From JAUIAI01 sp041396585 (lineage in GTDB: Bacteria; Pseudomonadota; Gammaproteobacteria; Burkholderiales; Burkholderiaceae_E): DNA of 64,000 nucleotides. The translations under genes were made by a program, and so were the position numbers. This document shows, piece after piece, positions 36,456 through 45,704 of this stretch. Each line of letters starts with the position of its first letter. The first letter of the stretch is position 1. The notes under the pieces were generated by a model, which made no database searches, was not told the origin of the DNA, and saw only the letters and a list, made by a program, of their open reading frames with translations. The DNA lies in NCBI GenBank assembly GCA_041396585.1, contig JAWKYG010000009.1, positions 124,001 through 188,000 of the forward strand. Direction: 5' to 3'.

Positions 36456-38855
36456 TCATGGGCGGCGGAAGATACCCACCCCCTCGATTGTATGCGAGCC
36501 GCTATGGCTGCGTATCGTATATCCCAGGCCAAGGCCCTGGGCCTGAGCTCCGAGCAGGCCACCACGGACCTCGACGTCGCAACTTGCGCCGTGGCAGAAA
36601 TTGTACAGAGACTCGCCACCGTGGCTGCTCAGGACACCGGCAAAGCCATGCCGAGCATCGAGCACCAACTCGCTCTGGCCCGGGGCATCCAGCCCGCCCC
36701 GGGTGCCGAAGTGGAAGCGTTCGCCAGCGATGTCGATTTGTCCGAACAGACCGACGTGGGATGACGCCGGTCCGAATTGCACGACCGCCGCGCCATCGAA
36801 GCTGCCGGGGCCGTAGCCCGCCGGTGTCATGGTGGGCGCGGTCGCTGCGGTCAGCGAATAACTGAAGGTGCCGCTTGTGGGTGCGGTGACCGTTGGCACG
36901 CCGATCAGATAGTGCAGCCCGTGGTTCTCGGCCACAGTGATGACCTGGCTGGCCTGGCCGCTGCGTAGCAGCTCCAGGGTGCCCGCAGTGAAGCGGCCCC
37001 AGGCCGCGAGGTCATCGCGACCGCTCTCGCGAACCTGGGCATTGAGCCTTCGCAGGCAGTCGCCGGACCCGCAGTCGCCGATCTCGGTCAGCTTTTCTCC
37101 GCCGTCATCGAAGCGCACGGCGGGGAAGGTGCGGCCCCAGGCGCCGTCGGCGAGACCGAGCGAGCCGATCGGCGACAGACTTCCGGCCGAGGCCTGACCC
37201 GATTCGACCTGACTCCAGTCGGGGGGTGGGCTTGAAACCTGTGGCGCGTCGCCAGGGCCATCGGAGTCACCCGAGCCACCGGAGTCACCCGAGTCACCCG
37301 AGCCACCGGAGCCACCCGAGCCACCCGAGCCACCCGAGCCACCCGAGCCACCCGAGCCGGTCCCCGTATCCAGGGGGGCGCCGGCAAATCGATCGGCAGG
37401 AGCGCGCCGTGTCGAGGCGCCCGGATCGTCGATCAGCGCCAGCGAGCCGTCGTCTGTGATTCGCCGCGCGATCTGCTCGGCGCTGCCCGGATGCTCGATG
37501 AAGCCTTCACCGGGCAGCATCGGCGGCCATTCCGGCACTTCACCACCGTCGCCACGATTGGCCTCGGGCCCGCCGCTGCGAATCGGATCCGCAAGGCTCG
37601 TATCGTCGGGCCCGGCTACGCGTCCAGGCGTCTGCTCACGGGCTTTGGCGAACTCACCAGTGCGGCGGCCACGCGCGCCGTCGCCAGTATCGGCGACTCG
37701 CGGACCAGCGCGACCACCATCGACAACTCCTGGCAAAGCAGCCTCCGCATTGGCACGATCGCCTCCGCCAACACCCGGACCAGCGCCCCCGGCATTGGCG
37801 CGATCGCCATCGCCGCCGCGCGGCCCGGCACCCGGCGCATCGGCGCGATTGCCATCGGTTCTTCCCGGCGCACTGCGAGTCTGGTCGGCACGCTCAGGAT
37901 CCGACGGGGTCGCATCTGCGGCATCGGAGCGACGGCCGTCGGCCCCGGCATTGTCAGGGCCTGGGCGTGCCTCCAGCGGGGCCCGCTCCGATGCCCGGCC
38001 TGGGTGCGAGCTGCGCGCCCCGTCCGCGCCCCGTCGGGTTTGCGATGATTCGTCCTGTCCGGCCTCGCCGCCGGTGGACGGTCGATTCCGGCCGGGCGCT
38101 GCATCCGATGCGCCCGCGGCCGGCTGCCGGGCATCGGCCTTGGTGCCCGCGCCGGATCGGCGCTGGCTCGATTTGCCGAGCGCCGCGAGGCGTGTCTGCT
38201 GGCCCGTGGGTAGCGGCGGAGGGCTCAGGAGCGGCCCCATCGCGACCCGTTGCGGTGCCGTCGTCGCATCGGCCACCCAGGCGGCCTGGCCGGCCGCCAG
38301 TTCGATCGTGCCGGCGGCGTTGCTCACCACGATGCGCCCGCGCGTGACCGACGCATGCAGGCCGGCGCGCGGCCCCGGCGCGCAGGCCGGATCGCAGAGG
38401 GTCTGCTCGAGATTGAACTGGGTTCCGCGAATGCCGATCGTGGCCGTCGGCGTGTGGATCTCGACCGCCTCGGGGCGGCGCTTGCCGATCAGGCCGGTGG
38501 CGGCGCGGATCGCGCCGCGCAGCAGGCCAAAGACGCTGCGCCCCTCACCGTCGGGTTCGTAGCGGTATTCCTGCACCCGCAGCTGGGTCGATGGTTGCAG
38601 CGACACAATGCCGCCATCGCTGAATCGGATCTGCATCCGTCCGTCGATGCCGGTGCTCAGCAGCTCGCCGCCATTGACTGCATCTCCATCGCGAAGCGCA
38701 CGTTGCTGGTCATGGGTATCGGTGGCGCGCGTATCGCCGGCGGCTGCAAGAACCTTGCCGGCCTGTGCCTGACCCGCTATTGGCCAGATGCCGGCCGCGA
38801 TCAGCGTCAGGCACAGGGCCAGGCGGGCGAGCCGCTGTGATGGAGGCCGGGCCAT
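36456..38855 (-). CDS. secreted FecR-domain protein with Ser/Gly linker and C-terminal TbpB-like barrel
   Basis: A large exported protein of 799 residues of unknown function. The signal peptide (about 1-32, ending GQAQA) has no lipobox Cys. Residues about 35-210 form a FecR-type domain with the diagnostic EIHTPTATIGIRGTQFNLE. Residues about 215-590 are low in complexity: Arg/Ala/Gly/Asp-rich, then a tract of about 11 GGS/GDS units. The last 200 residues are ordered, with a TFSYSLTAATAPT strand, GERFHFGTRGGLD and a terminal GAQAQGLGLGYTIRSHSGSH ... GVGIFRR, resembling the C-terminal barrel of transferrin-binding-protein-like (Slam-dependent) proteins. Three CxxxC-type pairs (LCDPAC, CGSGDC, CHGASC) suggest disulfides. 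It lies 29 bp after the Slam-type gene, so a passenger role is inferred from fold resemblance and context, not shown. Confidence 0.72.
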   Translation of the reverse strand: MARPPSQRLARLALCLTLIAAGIWPIAGQAQAGKVLAAAGDTRATDTHDQQRALRDGDAVNGGELLSTGIDGRMQIRFSDGGIVSLQPSTQLRVQEYRYEPDGEGRSVFGLLRGAIRAATGLIGKRRPEAVEIHTPTATIGIRGTQFNLEQTLCDPACAPGPRAGLHASVTRGRIVVSNAAGTIELAAGQAAWVADATTAPQRVAMGPLLSPPPLPTGQQTRLAALGKSSQRRSGAGTKADARQPAAGASDAAPGRNRPSTGGEAGQDESSQTRRGADGARSSHPGRASERAPLEARPGPDNAGADGRRSDAADATPSDPERADQTRSAPGRTDGNRADAPGAGPRGGDGDRANAGGAGPGVGGGDRANAEAALPGVVDGGRAGPRVADTGDGARGRRTGEFAKAREQTPGRVAGPDDTSLADPIRSGGPEANRGDGGEVPEWPPMLPGEGFIEHPGSAEQIARRITDDGSLALIDDPGASTRRAPADRFAGAPLDTGTGSGGSGGSGGSGGSGGSGGSGDSGDSGGSGDSDGPGDAPQVSSPPPDWSQVESGQASAGSLSPIGSLGLADGAWGRTFPAVRFDDGGEKLTEIGDCGSGDCLRRLNAQVRESGRDDLAAWGRFTAGTLELLRSGQASQVITVAENHGLHYLIGVPTVTAPTSGTFSYSLTAATAPTMTPAGYGPGSFDGAAVVQFGPASSHVGLFGQIDIAGERFHFGTRGGLDAPGQSELVLDARHGFAGVLSSHGGESLYNFCHGASCDVEVRGGLLGAQAQGLGLGYTIRSHSGSHTIEGVGIFRRP
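37264..37359. repeat. 9-bp tandem repeats encoding the Gly-Gly-Ser linker
   Basis: About eleven consecutive 9-bp units of the type GAGCCACCC or GAGTCACCC on the plus strand, coding GGS or GDS on the minus strand in the FecR-barrel protein. The units are near identical, so copy number may change by slippage without breaking the frame. Confidence 0.85.
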
Positions 38856-38884
38856 CGCCGGTTGCCGAACGCGGGCGGGGCCCG

Positions 38885-40354
38885 CTATTCGAACCGATAG
38901 CGAGCGACGAGTTGCGCCTGGGCGCGTCGGTAGTCGCTCGGCGAAAGCGTTGAGCGATTGCGGGTCAGGACGATCTGCGGTTGCAGGGTCCAGTGCGCAT
39001 CGAGCTCGCTTTCCAGGCCCAGCTTCAATTCGGTTTGGGTGTCAGATCGGGTCACCCCGAACAAGGGTTCGGCGCCGTCGAAGCGGCGTTCTTCCCACTG
39101 CAGACCCAACAGGCCGCGCCAGCGACCGCCGATATCGGCGATCAGCTGCAGACGCAGCCCGGTGAAATCGAAACTGAGATTCGAAAGGCCCGCCTTCGAG
39201 ACTTCACGCCCTGTGTGCACGGTGCTCAGGAAAATGCCGTCATTGATCATCGGCACCAACTGCGCATACGAAACACCGAGCGACTGGCGCGCGGCGTTGC
39301 GAATGCCCTGGTCGGGGAAGTCGAGATCGAAACGCTGGGCGAAACCGCCAACCTGACGCCTCGATCCGAGATCACACTGCCATTGGCCGACGACACCGGT
39401 GGCCCGGCGAAACGGGTCGGAGTCGACATTGAGGATCTGGAGCTGGCCGAGCATCTTGAATTGATGGCACTGGTGTCGATAGGCGAACCCGGTCGAGAGA
39501 TCGACCTGTTCCTGATCCAGTGTATGCGCGGACGGATAGCTGTGAACCATGGCCTTGAGGCCGGTCAGCCACTGTACGCGACCGTTGATCGGAACGATCA
39601 GTTCGACACCGCCGCCAAAGCCGATAGCAGCGCTTTCACGAGGCTGGCTCGAGGCCAGAGGAATCACCCGGGTGCCGTCGGCCAGGGGCCAGCTCTCGGC
39701 ATTGCTGGCGACATTGACATTGTCGTCATGGCCGATCTCGAGCTGTAACCATGCGCGCCGCACATGGCCGGGCTGATTCGGAGCGCGACTGAGCGTATCC
39801 AGGGTGCGTGCGATGACCGCGCGCGCCTCGGCAGGAATTTCCTGCTCGGTGAGTAGCTCGAACTCCCGGCGCGCGTTTTCCTGCTCGCGAACCAGCAGCA
39901 GCGCGCGCGCCATCTCGGCCCTGGCCAGCAGATGCCCGGGGTCGTGAATCAGGACGCGTTCCAAGGCCAGCAGCGCGAGGTCGGGGTGGCCGGCTTCGAT
40001 CGCCGAGATCGCGTAGAGGTAATCGAACTCGGTGTCTCCGGCATAGAGCTGGACCGATTCCGACAGCCGCTCGAATGCTGCCTCGTGGCCACCGGCATCG
40101 ATCAGCGAGCGTGCCTCGCTCAGCAGCCGGCCAAGCCGGCTCACATAGGGTTTGTCGGTCTGGGCCGAGCCAGCTTCGCTGACCTGGGCGTTGCGCCCCC
40201 AGAGCATCGGCCCTCCCAGGCCCTGCTGGGCCAGCAGTGAACCGGCCCGGGCCGCGGGCGCCAACATGAGCAGCGCGAACCCCGCGAACAACATCACCCT
40301 GGCACCGCGTTGTCGCACGCGGGTGAGACAGGCCCGGGTGCGACGGTCCGTCAT
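38885..40354 (-). CDS. Slam-type outer-membrane protein (TPR plus DUF560 barrel)
   Basis: Outer-membrane protein of 489 residues matching the architecture of surface lipoprotein assembly modulators (Slam, DUF560): a signal peptide (about 20-38, ending ARA-G), an N-terminal periplasmic TPR region (about 75-190, LLSEARSLIDAGGHEAAFERL, ALLALERVLIHDPGHLLARAEMARALL), and a C-terminal barrel of about 290 residues of alternating strands ending in RAQAQLVARYRFE with a terminal aromatic-acid pair typical of outer-membrane insertion. The segment AWLQLEIGHDDNVNVASN begins the barrel. Slam proteins export TbpB-like surface lipoproteins or secreted haemophores. Its ATG overlaps the miaB stop (ATGA at 40351-40354), coupling it to miaB; the likely passenger is the next gene, 29 bp downstream. 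Confidence 0.75.
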   Translation of the reverse strand: MTDRRTRACLTRVRQRGARVMLFAGFALLMLAPAARAGSLLAQQGLGGPMLWGRNAQVSEAGSAQTDKPYVSRLGRLLSEARSLIDAGGHEAAFERLSESVQLYAGDTEFDYLYAISAIEAGHPDLALLALERVLIHDPGHLLARAEMARALLLVREQENARREFELLTEQEIPAEARAVIARTLDTLSRAPNQPGHVRRAWLQLEIGHDDNVNVASNAESWPLADGTRVIPLASSQPRESAAIGFGGGVELIVPINGRVQWLTGLKAMVHSYPSAHTLDQEQVDLSTGFAYRHQCHQFKMLGQLQILNVDSDPFRRATGVVGQWQCDLGSRRQVGGFAQRFDLDFPDQGIRNAARQSLGVSYAQLVPMINDGIFLSTVHTGREVSKAGLSNLSFDFTGLRLQLIADIGGRWRGLLGLQWEERRFDGAEPLFGVTRSDTQTELKLGLESELDAHWTLQPQIVLTRNRSTLSPSDYRRAQAQLVARYRFE

Positions 40355-41688
40355 CGGACCGGCTCACCCCTCAATGAGTGGGGCAGGGCTTCGGTGATGG
40401 TGAGATCGATCATGGTGCCGACCCATTGTGCCTCACCCGCAAAATTGACGATGCGATTATTCTCGGTGCGGCCCATCAACTGCTCGGGATCGCGGCGGGC
40501 AGGGCCCTCCACCAGGACGCGTTGGCGGCTGCCGACCATGGCCTGGCTGATGCGGGCCGCATGTTCGGCCAGGCGCGCCTGCAGGTGCTGCAAGCGTGCC
40601 AGTTTGACCTCTCGCGGCGTGTCGTCGGCCAGTGCTGCTGCGGGCGTCCCGGGGCGCTCGCTATACACGAAGCTGAAGGAATTATCGAAGCCGACGGCAT
40701 CGATCAAAGCCATTGTCTGTTCGAAATCGGCCTCGGTCTCACCGGGGAAACCGACGATGAAATCCGACGAAATACTCACCCGCGGGCAGGCTGCGCGCAG
40801 CCTGCGCACGATGGACTTGTATTCGAGCGCGGTGTAGCCGCGTTTCATCGCGGACAAAATTCGATCGGAGCCCGCCTGCACCGGCAAATGGACATGCGCG
40901 ACCAGTTTGTCGAGCCGGCCATGGCAGGCGATCAGGCGCTCGGAGAATTCGCGCGGATGCGAAGTGGTGTAGCGGATCCGTTCGATGCCCGGGACATCGG
41001 CCACGAGTTCGAGCAGGCTGGCGAAATCGACCGCCTGATCATCATCGTCACCGGCCTCGAACGGGGCCAGATAGGCGTTGACGTTCTGGCCGAGCAGAGT
41101 GATCTCGCGCACCCCTTGAGCCGCCAGCTCGGCGACCTCGGTGAGTACCGAGGCCAGCGGGCGAGAGATCTCTTCGCCGCGCGTATAGGGCACGACACAG
41201 AAGCTGCAGTACTTGCTGCAGCCCTCCATGATCGAGACGAACGCGCTGGGTCCCTCGCTGCGAGCGGCGGGGAGCGCGTCAAATTTCTCGATCTCAGGAA
41301 AGCGGATATCCACCTGCGCCGCTGCACCGGCGCGCCGGGCGGCGATCATCTGCGGAAGCCGATGCAGCGTCTGCGGGCCGAACACGAGATCGACGAACGG
41401 CGCGCGGCCAATGATGGCTTCGCCTTCCTGGCTGGCCACGCAGCCACCGACCCCGATGATCATGTCCGGGCGGTCGCGCTTGAGGGCCTTCAGGCGGCCG
41501 AGATCGGAGAACACCTTTTCCTGCGCCTTCTCGCGCACAGAGCAGGTGTTGAACAGGACGATGTCGGCTTCTTCGGGGCTCGCCGCCGGCTCGATGACCT
41601 CGGCGTCGCCCAGTATGTCGGCCATCTTGGCCGAGTCATACTCGTTCATCTGACAGCCGAAGGTCTTGATGTAGAGCTTACGGGCCAT
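40351..41688 (-). CDS. miaB: tRNA-2-methylthio-N6-dimethylallyladenosine synthase MiaB
   Basis: Radical-SAM methylthiotransferase that modifies A37 of tRNAs reading UNN codons. The ATG at 41688 gives 445 residues. The N-terminal UPF0004 domain has its three cluster Cys (Cys12 in TFGCQMNEYDS, then FNTCSVR and VGGCVA), the radical-SAM cluster is CSKYCSFCVVP, and the C-terminal TRAM domain ends near MGRTENNRIVNFAGEA. In most proteobacteria the next gene is phoH; here two envelope genes are inserted, the first overlapping miaB by 4 bases. Confidence 0.97.
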   Translation of the reverse strand: MARKLYIKTFGCQMNEYDSAKMADILGDAEVIEPAASPEEADIVLFNTCSVREKAQEKVFSDLGRLKALKRDRPDMIIGVGGCVASQEGEAIIGRAPFVDLVFGPQTLHRLPQMIAARRAGAAAQVDIRFPEIEKFDALPAARSEGPSAFVSIMEGCSKYCSFCVVPYTRGEEISRPLASVLTEVAELAAQGVREITLLGQNVNAYLAPFEAGDDDDQAVDFASLLELVADVPGIERIRYTTSHPREFSERLIACHGRLDKLVAHVHLPVQAGSDRILSAMKRGYTALEYKSIVRRLRAACPRVSISSDFIVGFPGETEADFEQTMALIDAVGFDNSFSFVYSERPGTPAAALADDTPREVKLARLQHLQARLAEHAARISQAMVGSRQRVLVEGPARRDPEQLMGRTENNRIVNFAGEAQWVGTMIDLTITEALPHSLRGEPVR

Positions 41689-41817
41689 GACCTCACCAAG
41701 CCGGGCAGTTCTCGAAACTGCGGCCAGACGCCGTGCACACGATCGGCCCGGGAGCCGACACGGCACAAGTGGGTGGATCGTGCGAAGCGCGCCAGCCGTC
41801 GCGCCGCGGAAAAGAAG

Positions 41818-41894
<77 letters not shown>

Positions 41895-41984
41895 AGCGCC
41901 GGCAATGGTAGCCGCGCGACGCGGTGCTGTCAAAAGGCGGGGTGAAATTTTCGCCCGCCGCGCGCCTCATTGGCGGCTTCCGTC

Positions 41985-43562
41985 TCAAAAGACGCCGAGG
42001 CGCTCGCGGTATTCATCGAAACGCACCACCACGCGGGTGCCCCGGCCATCGCCATGACCGCGTTCGGCTGGCCACGGGCTGCCTTCCTCGATCCGGATCC
42101 GTGCCCGGTGCAGGCCGGCGATCTCGCGCACGATCGCCAGCCCGAGGCCGCTGCCACGCGCTTCGCCCTCGTTGCTCGCAAGGCGATCGCGCACGCGGTA
42201 GAAGCGCTCGAACACCGCCTCGCGCTCGGCCGCGGGAATGCCGGGCCCGTTGTCCTCGATCTCGAGATTCACCATCGAGAGCGCACTATGGACACGCAGC
42301 GTGATGCCGCCGTGCCTGGGCGTGTAGCGGATCGCATTGGAGACCAGGTTGTTGATCAGCTCGCCAAGCAACAAGGGATTGCCGCGAATCCTGGTCGGGC
42401 GTTCGTCGGCTTCGAAGCCGATATCCAGGCCTGCTTCGATCGCCAGCGGCGCGAGCTCGGTCAGGCACTCCCGCGCCAGAGCCGAGAGATCGACGACCTC
42501 GAAGGGCACGATGCCGCCACTGTTCTCGGCCCGGGCCAGCGCCAGCAACTGATTGACCAGGTGCGACGCCCGCGCGGAGCTGCGGGCCAGCTGCTCGAGA
42601 CTGCGCAGCCGTTCCTCGTCATTGCCGGCGCGGTGTGCGAGCTCTGCCTGCATCTGAATGCCGGCCAGCGGTGTCTTGATCTGGTGCGCGGCATCGGCAA
42701 TGAAGCGCTTCTGTGCCTGCATCGTGCTGCCGAGCCGGTCGAGCAGATGGTTGAATGATTCGAGCAGCGGCCGGATCTCCTGCGGTGCCCGGCTGGCATC
42801 GATCGGGCTCATGTCGTCCGGGCGTCGGCCGCGAATCCGGTCGCCCAGGCCGCGAAGCGGCTGCAGGCCACGCGCCAGGCCGAACCAGACCAGTGCGGCC
42901 GCCAGTGGCAGGATGACGAACTGCGGGAAGATCACTCCGCGAATGATCCGACTGGCGAGTTCGCGGCGCTGCTCGAAGTGCTCGGCCACCTGCACCAGCG
43001 CCGGCCGCCCCGTGAAGACGTCGTCGCGCGCGGCGACATAGGTATAGGCGACCCGCAGGTCCGTTTCGTTGTAGGCGATGGTTCTAAACTGCACCACGCC
43101 CCGCTTGGAGGGCTCGTACTGCGTCGGCACCGGCAGCTGGGCATTGCCGAACACCGGCCGGCCGCCGCCATCGCGAACGTCATAGAGCAGATTGCGCGTT
43201 TCGCGGGCCAGCAGACCGTGGGTCGCGCCGGGAACGTGGGCGGCCCGGCGCCCGCCGGGGCCTTCGATGAACTGGATCTGCTGGCCGAGCAGAATCGCGC
43301 GCTCACGCAGGGCCTGATCGTAGGGTGCATCTGCCAGAGAGCGGGCAATAAACAAGGTGACGATGATCGATATCGGCCAGAGCAACAAAAGAGGCGCGAG
43401 CATGAAGTCGAGCACCTCCCCGAACAGGGACTGGCCCGCACGTTCGGCCGGAACCGACGTGGCATTGCCCGCGGCATCAGTCTCGACGTCGAAGGGGCTG
43501 GAACGTTCATCGGTGGCGAGAAGATCGGCCAGCGATTCGCGGATGGACAGCGGCCGGTTCAT
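41985..43562 (-). CDS. TctE-type sensor histidine kinase
   Basis: Inner-membrane kinase of 525 residues. A 50-residue cytoplasmic start leads to membrane helix 1 (about 53-73), a periplasmic 2CSK-type sensor domain (about 75-205) and helix 2 (about 207-229), then HAMP-like linker, the phosphorylated His293 in FIADAAHQIKTPLAG, and the ATPase domain with the N box NNLVSNAIRYTPRHGG, G1 EDNGPGIP and G2 GSGLGLAIV. The family (TctE/QseC-like) typically senses tricarboxylates or other carboxylates, but no tctCBA transport genes are beside it. It is 81 bp downstream of its response regulator. Confidence 0.9.
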   Translation of the reverse strand: MNRPLSIRESLADLLATDERSSPFDVETDAAGNATSVPAERAGQSLFGEVLDFMLAPLLLLWPISIIVTLFIARSLADAPYDQALRERAILLGQQIQFIEGPGGRRAAHVPGATHGLLARETRNLLYDVRDGGGRPVFGNAQLPVPTQYEPSKRGVVQFRTIAYNETDLRVAYTYVAARDDVFTGRPALVQVAEHFEQRRELASRIIRGVIFPQFVILPLAAALVWFGLARGLQPLRGLGDRIRGRRPDDMSPIDASRAPQEIRPLLESFNHLLDRLGSTMQAQKRFIADAAHQIKTPLAGIQMQAELAHRAGNDEERLRSLEQLARSSARASHLVNQLLALARAENSGGIVPFEVVDLSALARECLTELAPLAIEAGLDIGFEADERPTRIRGNPLLLGELINNLVSNAIRYTPRHGGITLRVHSALSMVNLEIEDNGPGIPAAEREAVFERFYRVRDRLASNEGEARGSGLGLAIVREIAGLHRARIRIEEGSPWPAERGHGDGRGTRVVVRFDEYRERLGVF

Positions 43563-43643
43563 CGGTATGGCCGGGCCGCCGGGTCAAGGCTTTGCGACCG
43601 ACCGCAATCGCCCGGGGCCCGGGCGGGAACGATCGGCAGGCGT

Positions 43644-44324
43644 TCAGCCATTCTGTTCGGGCGGGCGCTCGAGGCAATAGCCGAGCCCGCGTACCGTGGC
43701 GATGCGAACCTCGCCGCCATCGAGTTTCTTGCGCAGGCGATGCATGTAGACCTCGATGGCATTGGCACTGATTTCTTCGCCCCACTCGCACAGATGCTCG
43801 ACGATCTGATCCTTGCTGACCAGCCGGCCCATGCGCTGGAGCAGGATCTCGAGCAGACCGAGCTCTCGTGCCGATAACTCCACCTGATGTTCATTGAGCG
43901 TCGCCGAGCGCCCGACCTGGTCATAGACCAGATTCCCGCAACGGATCAGCGAGCTGCCCGTACCCATGCTGCGCCGGACCAGCGCGCGTACGCGTGCCTC
44001 GAGTTCGGACAACGCAAACGGTTTGGCCAGGTAGTCGTCGGCGCCCAGGTCCAGACCGCGCACCCGCTGCTCGACCGAATCGGCGGCGGTCAGGATCATC
44101 ACGGGTAGCGGATTCTCGCGCGCTCGCAAGCGCCGCAGTACCTCGAGGCCACCCATGTGCGGCAGCCCGAGATCGAGAATCAGCAGATCGAACGACTGGG
44201 TACTCAGCGCCAGATCGGCGTCCTTGCCGGAATTGACGCAGTCGACCGCGTAACCGGAGGCGCGCAGCGAGCGCGACAGGCCGTCCACCAGCACGGCATC
44301 ATCTTCGGCGATCAGGATTCGCAT
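43644..44324 (-). CDS. OmpR/TctD family response regulator
   Basis: DNA-binding response regulator of 226 residues. The receiver domain has the acidic pocket EDD (residues 7-9), the phospho-acceptor Asp51 in LLILDLGLP, the Thr/Ser switch residue in VMILTAADS and Lys in DDYLAKPF. The C-terminal winged helix ends with MHRLRKKLDGGEVRIATVRGLGYCL, the OmpR/PhoB class. It precedes the TctE-like kinase in the operon. Confidence 0.93.
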   Translation of the reverse strand: MRILIAEDDAVLVDGLSRSLRASGYAVDCVNSGKDADLALSTQSFDLLILDLGLPHMGGLEVLRRLRARENPLPVMILTAADSVEQRVRGLDLGADDYLAKPFALSELEARVRALVRRSMGTGSSLIRCGNLVYDQVGRSATLNEHQVELSARELGLLEILLQRMGRLVSKDQIVEHLCEWGEEISANAIEVYMHRLRKKLDGGEVRIATVRGLGYCLERPPEQNG

Positions 44325-44450
44325 GTCTGTTCAGCAGCCCCGCGGGCCCCGTGTCTCTTTTCTGGTCCTGCCTGCGCGCCATGGTGTCATGGGTCGCCGG
44401 TCTTGTCCAAATCGGCCGCCCCGCACACAGGCACGGCGCCATGTCAGGCC

Positions 44451-45302
44451 TCAGGCACTTCCGAGCGCCGCATCACGCGCGGCGCGAATCGCGTCGCGGG
44501 TCTGGAGCGCCGCATGGCGTGCCGCCTCTGCATAGGCCGGGCCCGAATCCGCATACAGGATGGCGCGCGAGGAGTTGATCAACAACCCGGCGCCATCGGC
44601 CCGTCTGCCGGCTTCGACCGTGGCGGGGATATCGCCACCCTGGGCGCCGATGCCGGGCACGAGCAGCGGCATGGACGGGCAAAGTGCGCGCACCACGGCC
44701 AGTTCGTCCGGGTAGGTGGCACCCACCACCAGGCCCGTCTGTCCGTGCGGATTCCAACGCGACTGGGCCAGGTCAGCGACGTGTGCGTACAGCGGTCTGC
44801 CCGGCTCGCCGGCGTCCGGTGCCAGCGATCTGGCCTGCAGATCATCCCCGCCGGGGTTCGAGGTGCGGCAGAGCAGAAACAGCCCGCGATCGCTCCATTC
44901 CAGCCAGGGGGTGAGCGAATCTGTGCCCATGTACGGATTCACAGTCACCGCATCGGCGCCGTAGCGCTCGAAGGCTTCCTGGGCATAGCGCTGCGCGGTG
45001 GCGCCGATATCGCCGCGCTTGGCATCGAGAATCACCGGAATACCCGGATGATGGTCATGGATATGCGCAATCAGGTTCTCGAGCTGCTGCTCGGCGCCGA
45101 TGGCCGCGAAATAGGCGATCTGCGGCTTGAACGCGCACACCAGATCCGCGCAGGCATCGACGATCTCGCGGCAGAACAGGAACACCGCATCGGTGGCCCC
45201 GCGCAGGTTTTGCGGCAGCCGCTCCGGATCGGGATCGAGGCCGACGCACAGCATCGAGTCGGCGCTGTGCCAGCGTTGGTTCAGGGTACTGAGAAAGGTC
45301 AC
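44451..45302 (-). CDS. pyrF: orotidine-5'-phosphate decarboxylase PyrF (group 2)
   Basis: Catalyses the last step of UMP synthesis, decarboxylation of OMP. The GTG at 45302 is selected because it places TFLSTLNQRWHSADSMLCVGLDP at the N-terminus as in group 2 enzymes; the product has 283 residues, in the range of the long bacterial form. The catalytic tetrad is in ILDAKRGDIGATA (Asp93, Lys95, Asp98). The phosphate-binding end is LLVPGIGAQGGD. The upstream frame to 45560 is not conserved. Confidence 0.95.
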   Translation of the reverse strand: MTFLSTLNQRWHSADSMLCVGLDPDPERLPQNLRGATDAVFLFCREIVDACADLVCAFKPQIAYFAAIGAEQQLENLIAHIHDHHPGIPVILDAKRGDIGATAQRYAQEAFERYGADAVTVNPYMGTDSLTPWLEWSDRGLFLLCRTSNPGGDDLQARSLAPDAGEPGRPLYAHVADLAQSRWNPHGQTGLVVGATYPDELAVVRALCPSMPLLVPGIGAQGGDIPATVEAGRRADGAGLLINSSRAILYADSGPAYAEAARHAALQTRDAIRAARDAALGSA

Positions 45303-45704
45303 GGTCGTGGCTGTATAGCTGAACCCGGATCGGGCGACACGGGTCTCGGAATATGGTTCGCCACGGATTATCGGTGATTTACGCGTTCCACATGGCGATA
45401 TTCCCGATCTTTGCTCCGATGCGGTCTGCTGCGGCGCAGCAGACTGGTCTGTGAGGCGGCCGTCGATGGGGCGGTGCGCCGGTCGTCGTCCGCGCCGGCC
45501 GCCGGTGCCGGTCAGCCGGGCGCCCGTCGGCTGCGTGATTTCGGCAACGGGCCCACACATGGGAATCGCTTACGCTATCCTCTCGGGAAATCGAGCGCAG
45601 CCATACCCCGGCCAGTCGCCGATCCGACCCGCGGAACCGCCACAAGCGGCCGACCGCCATCGATTTTCATCCGTAAGACACGATCTTCACGCGGAGGACT
45701 GATC
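45303..45704. other. divergent intergenic region, pyrF / indolepyruvate oxidoreductase
   Basis: A 402-bp region between two divergent genes that must hold both promoters. It contains a 9-bp perfect inverted repeat GTCTGCTGC / GCAGCAGAC with a 3-base GGC loop at 45424-45444, and a strong ribosome-binding site GGAGG at 45693-45697 for the plus-strand gene. No confident -35/-10 pair was seen and no gene is supported within it. Confidence 0.5.

Noticed and set aside
37264..37359. Short regular repeats resembling a CRISPR or minisatellite
   Set aside because: The units are 9 bp, contiguous and in frame, coding a Ser/Gly linker; there are no spacers.
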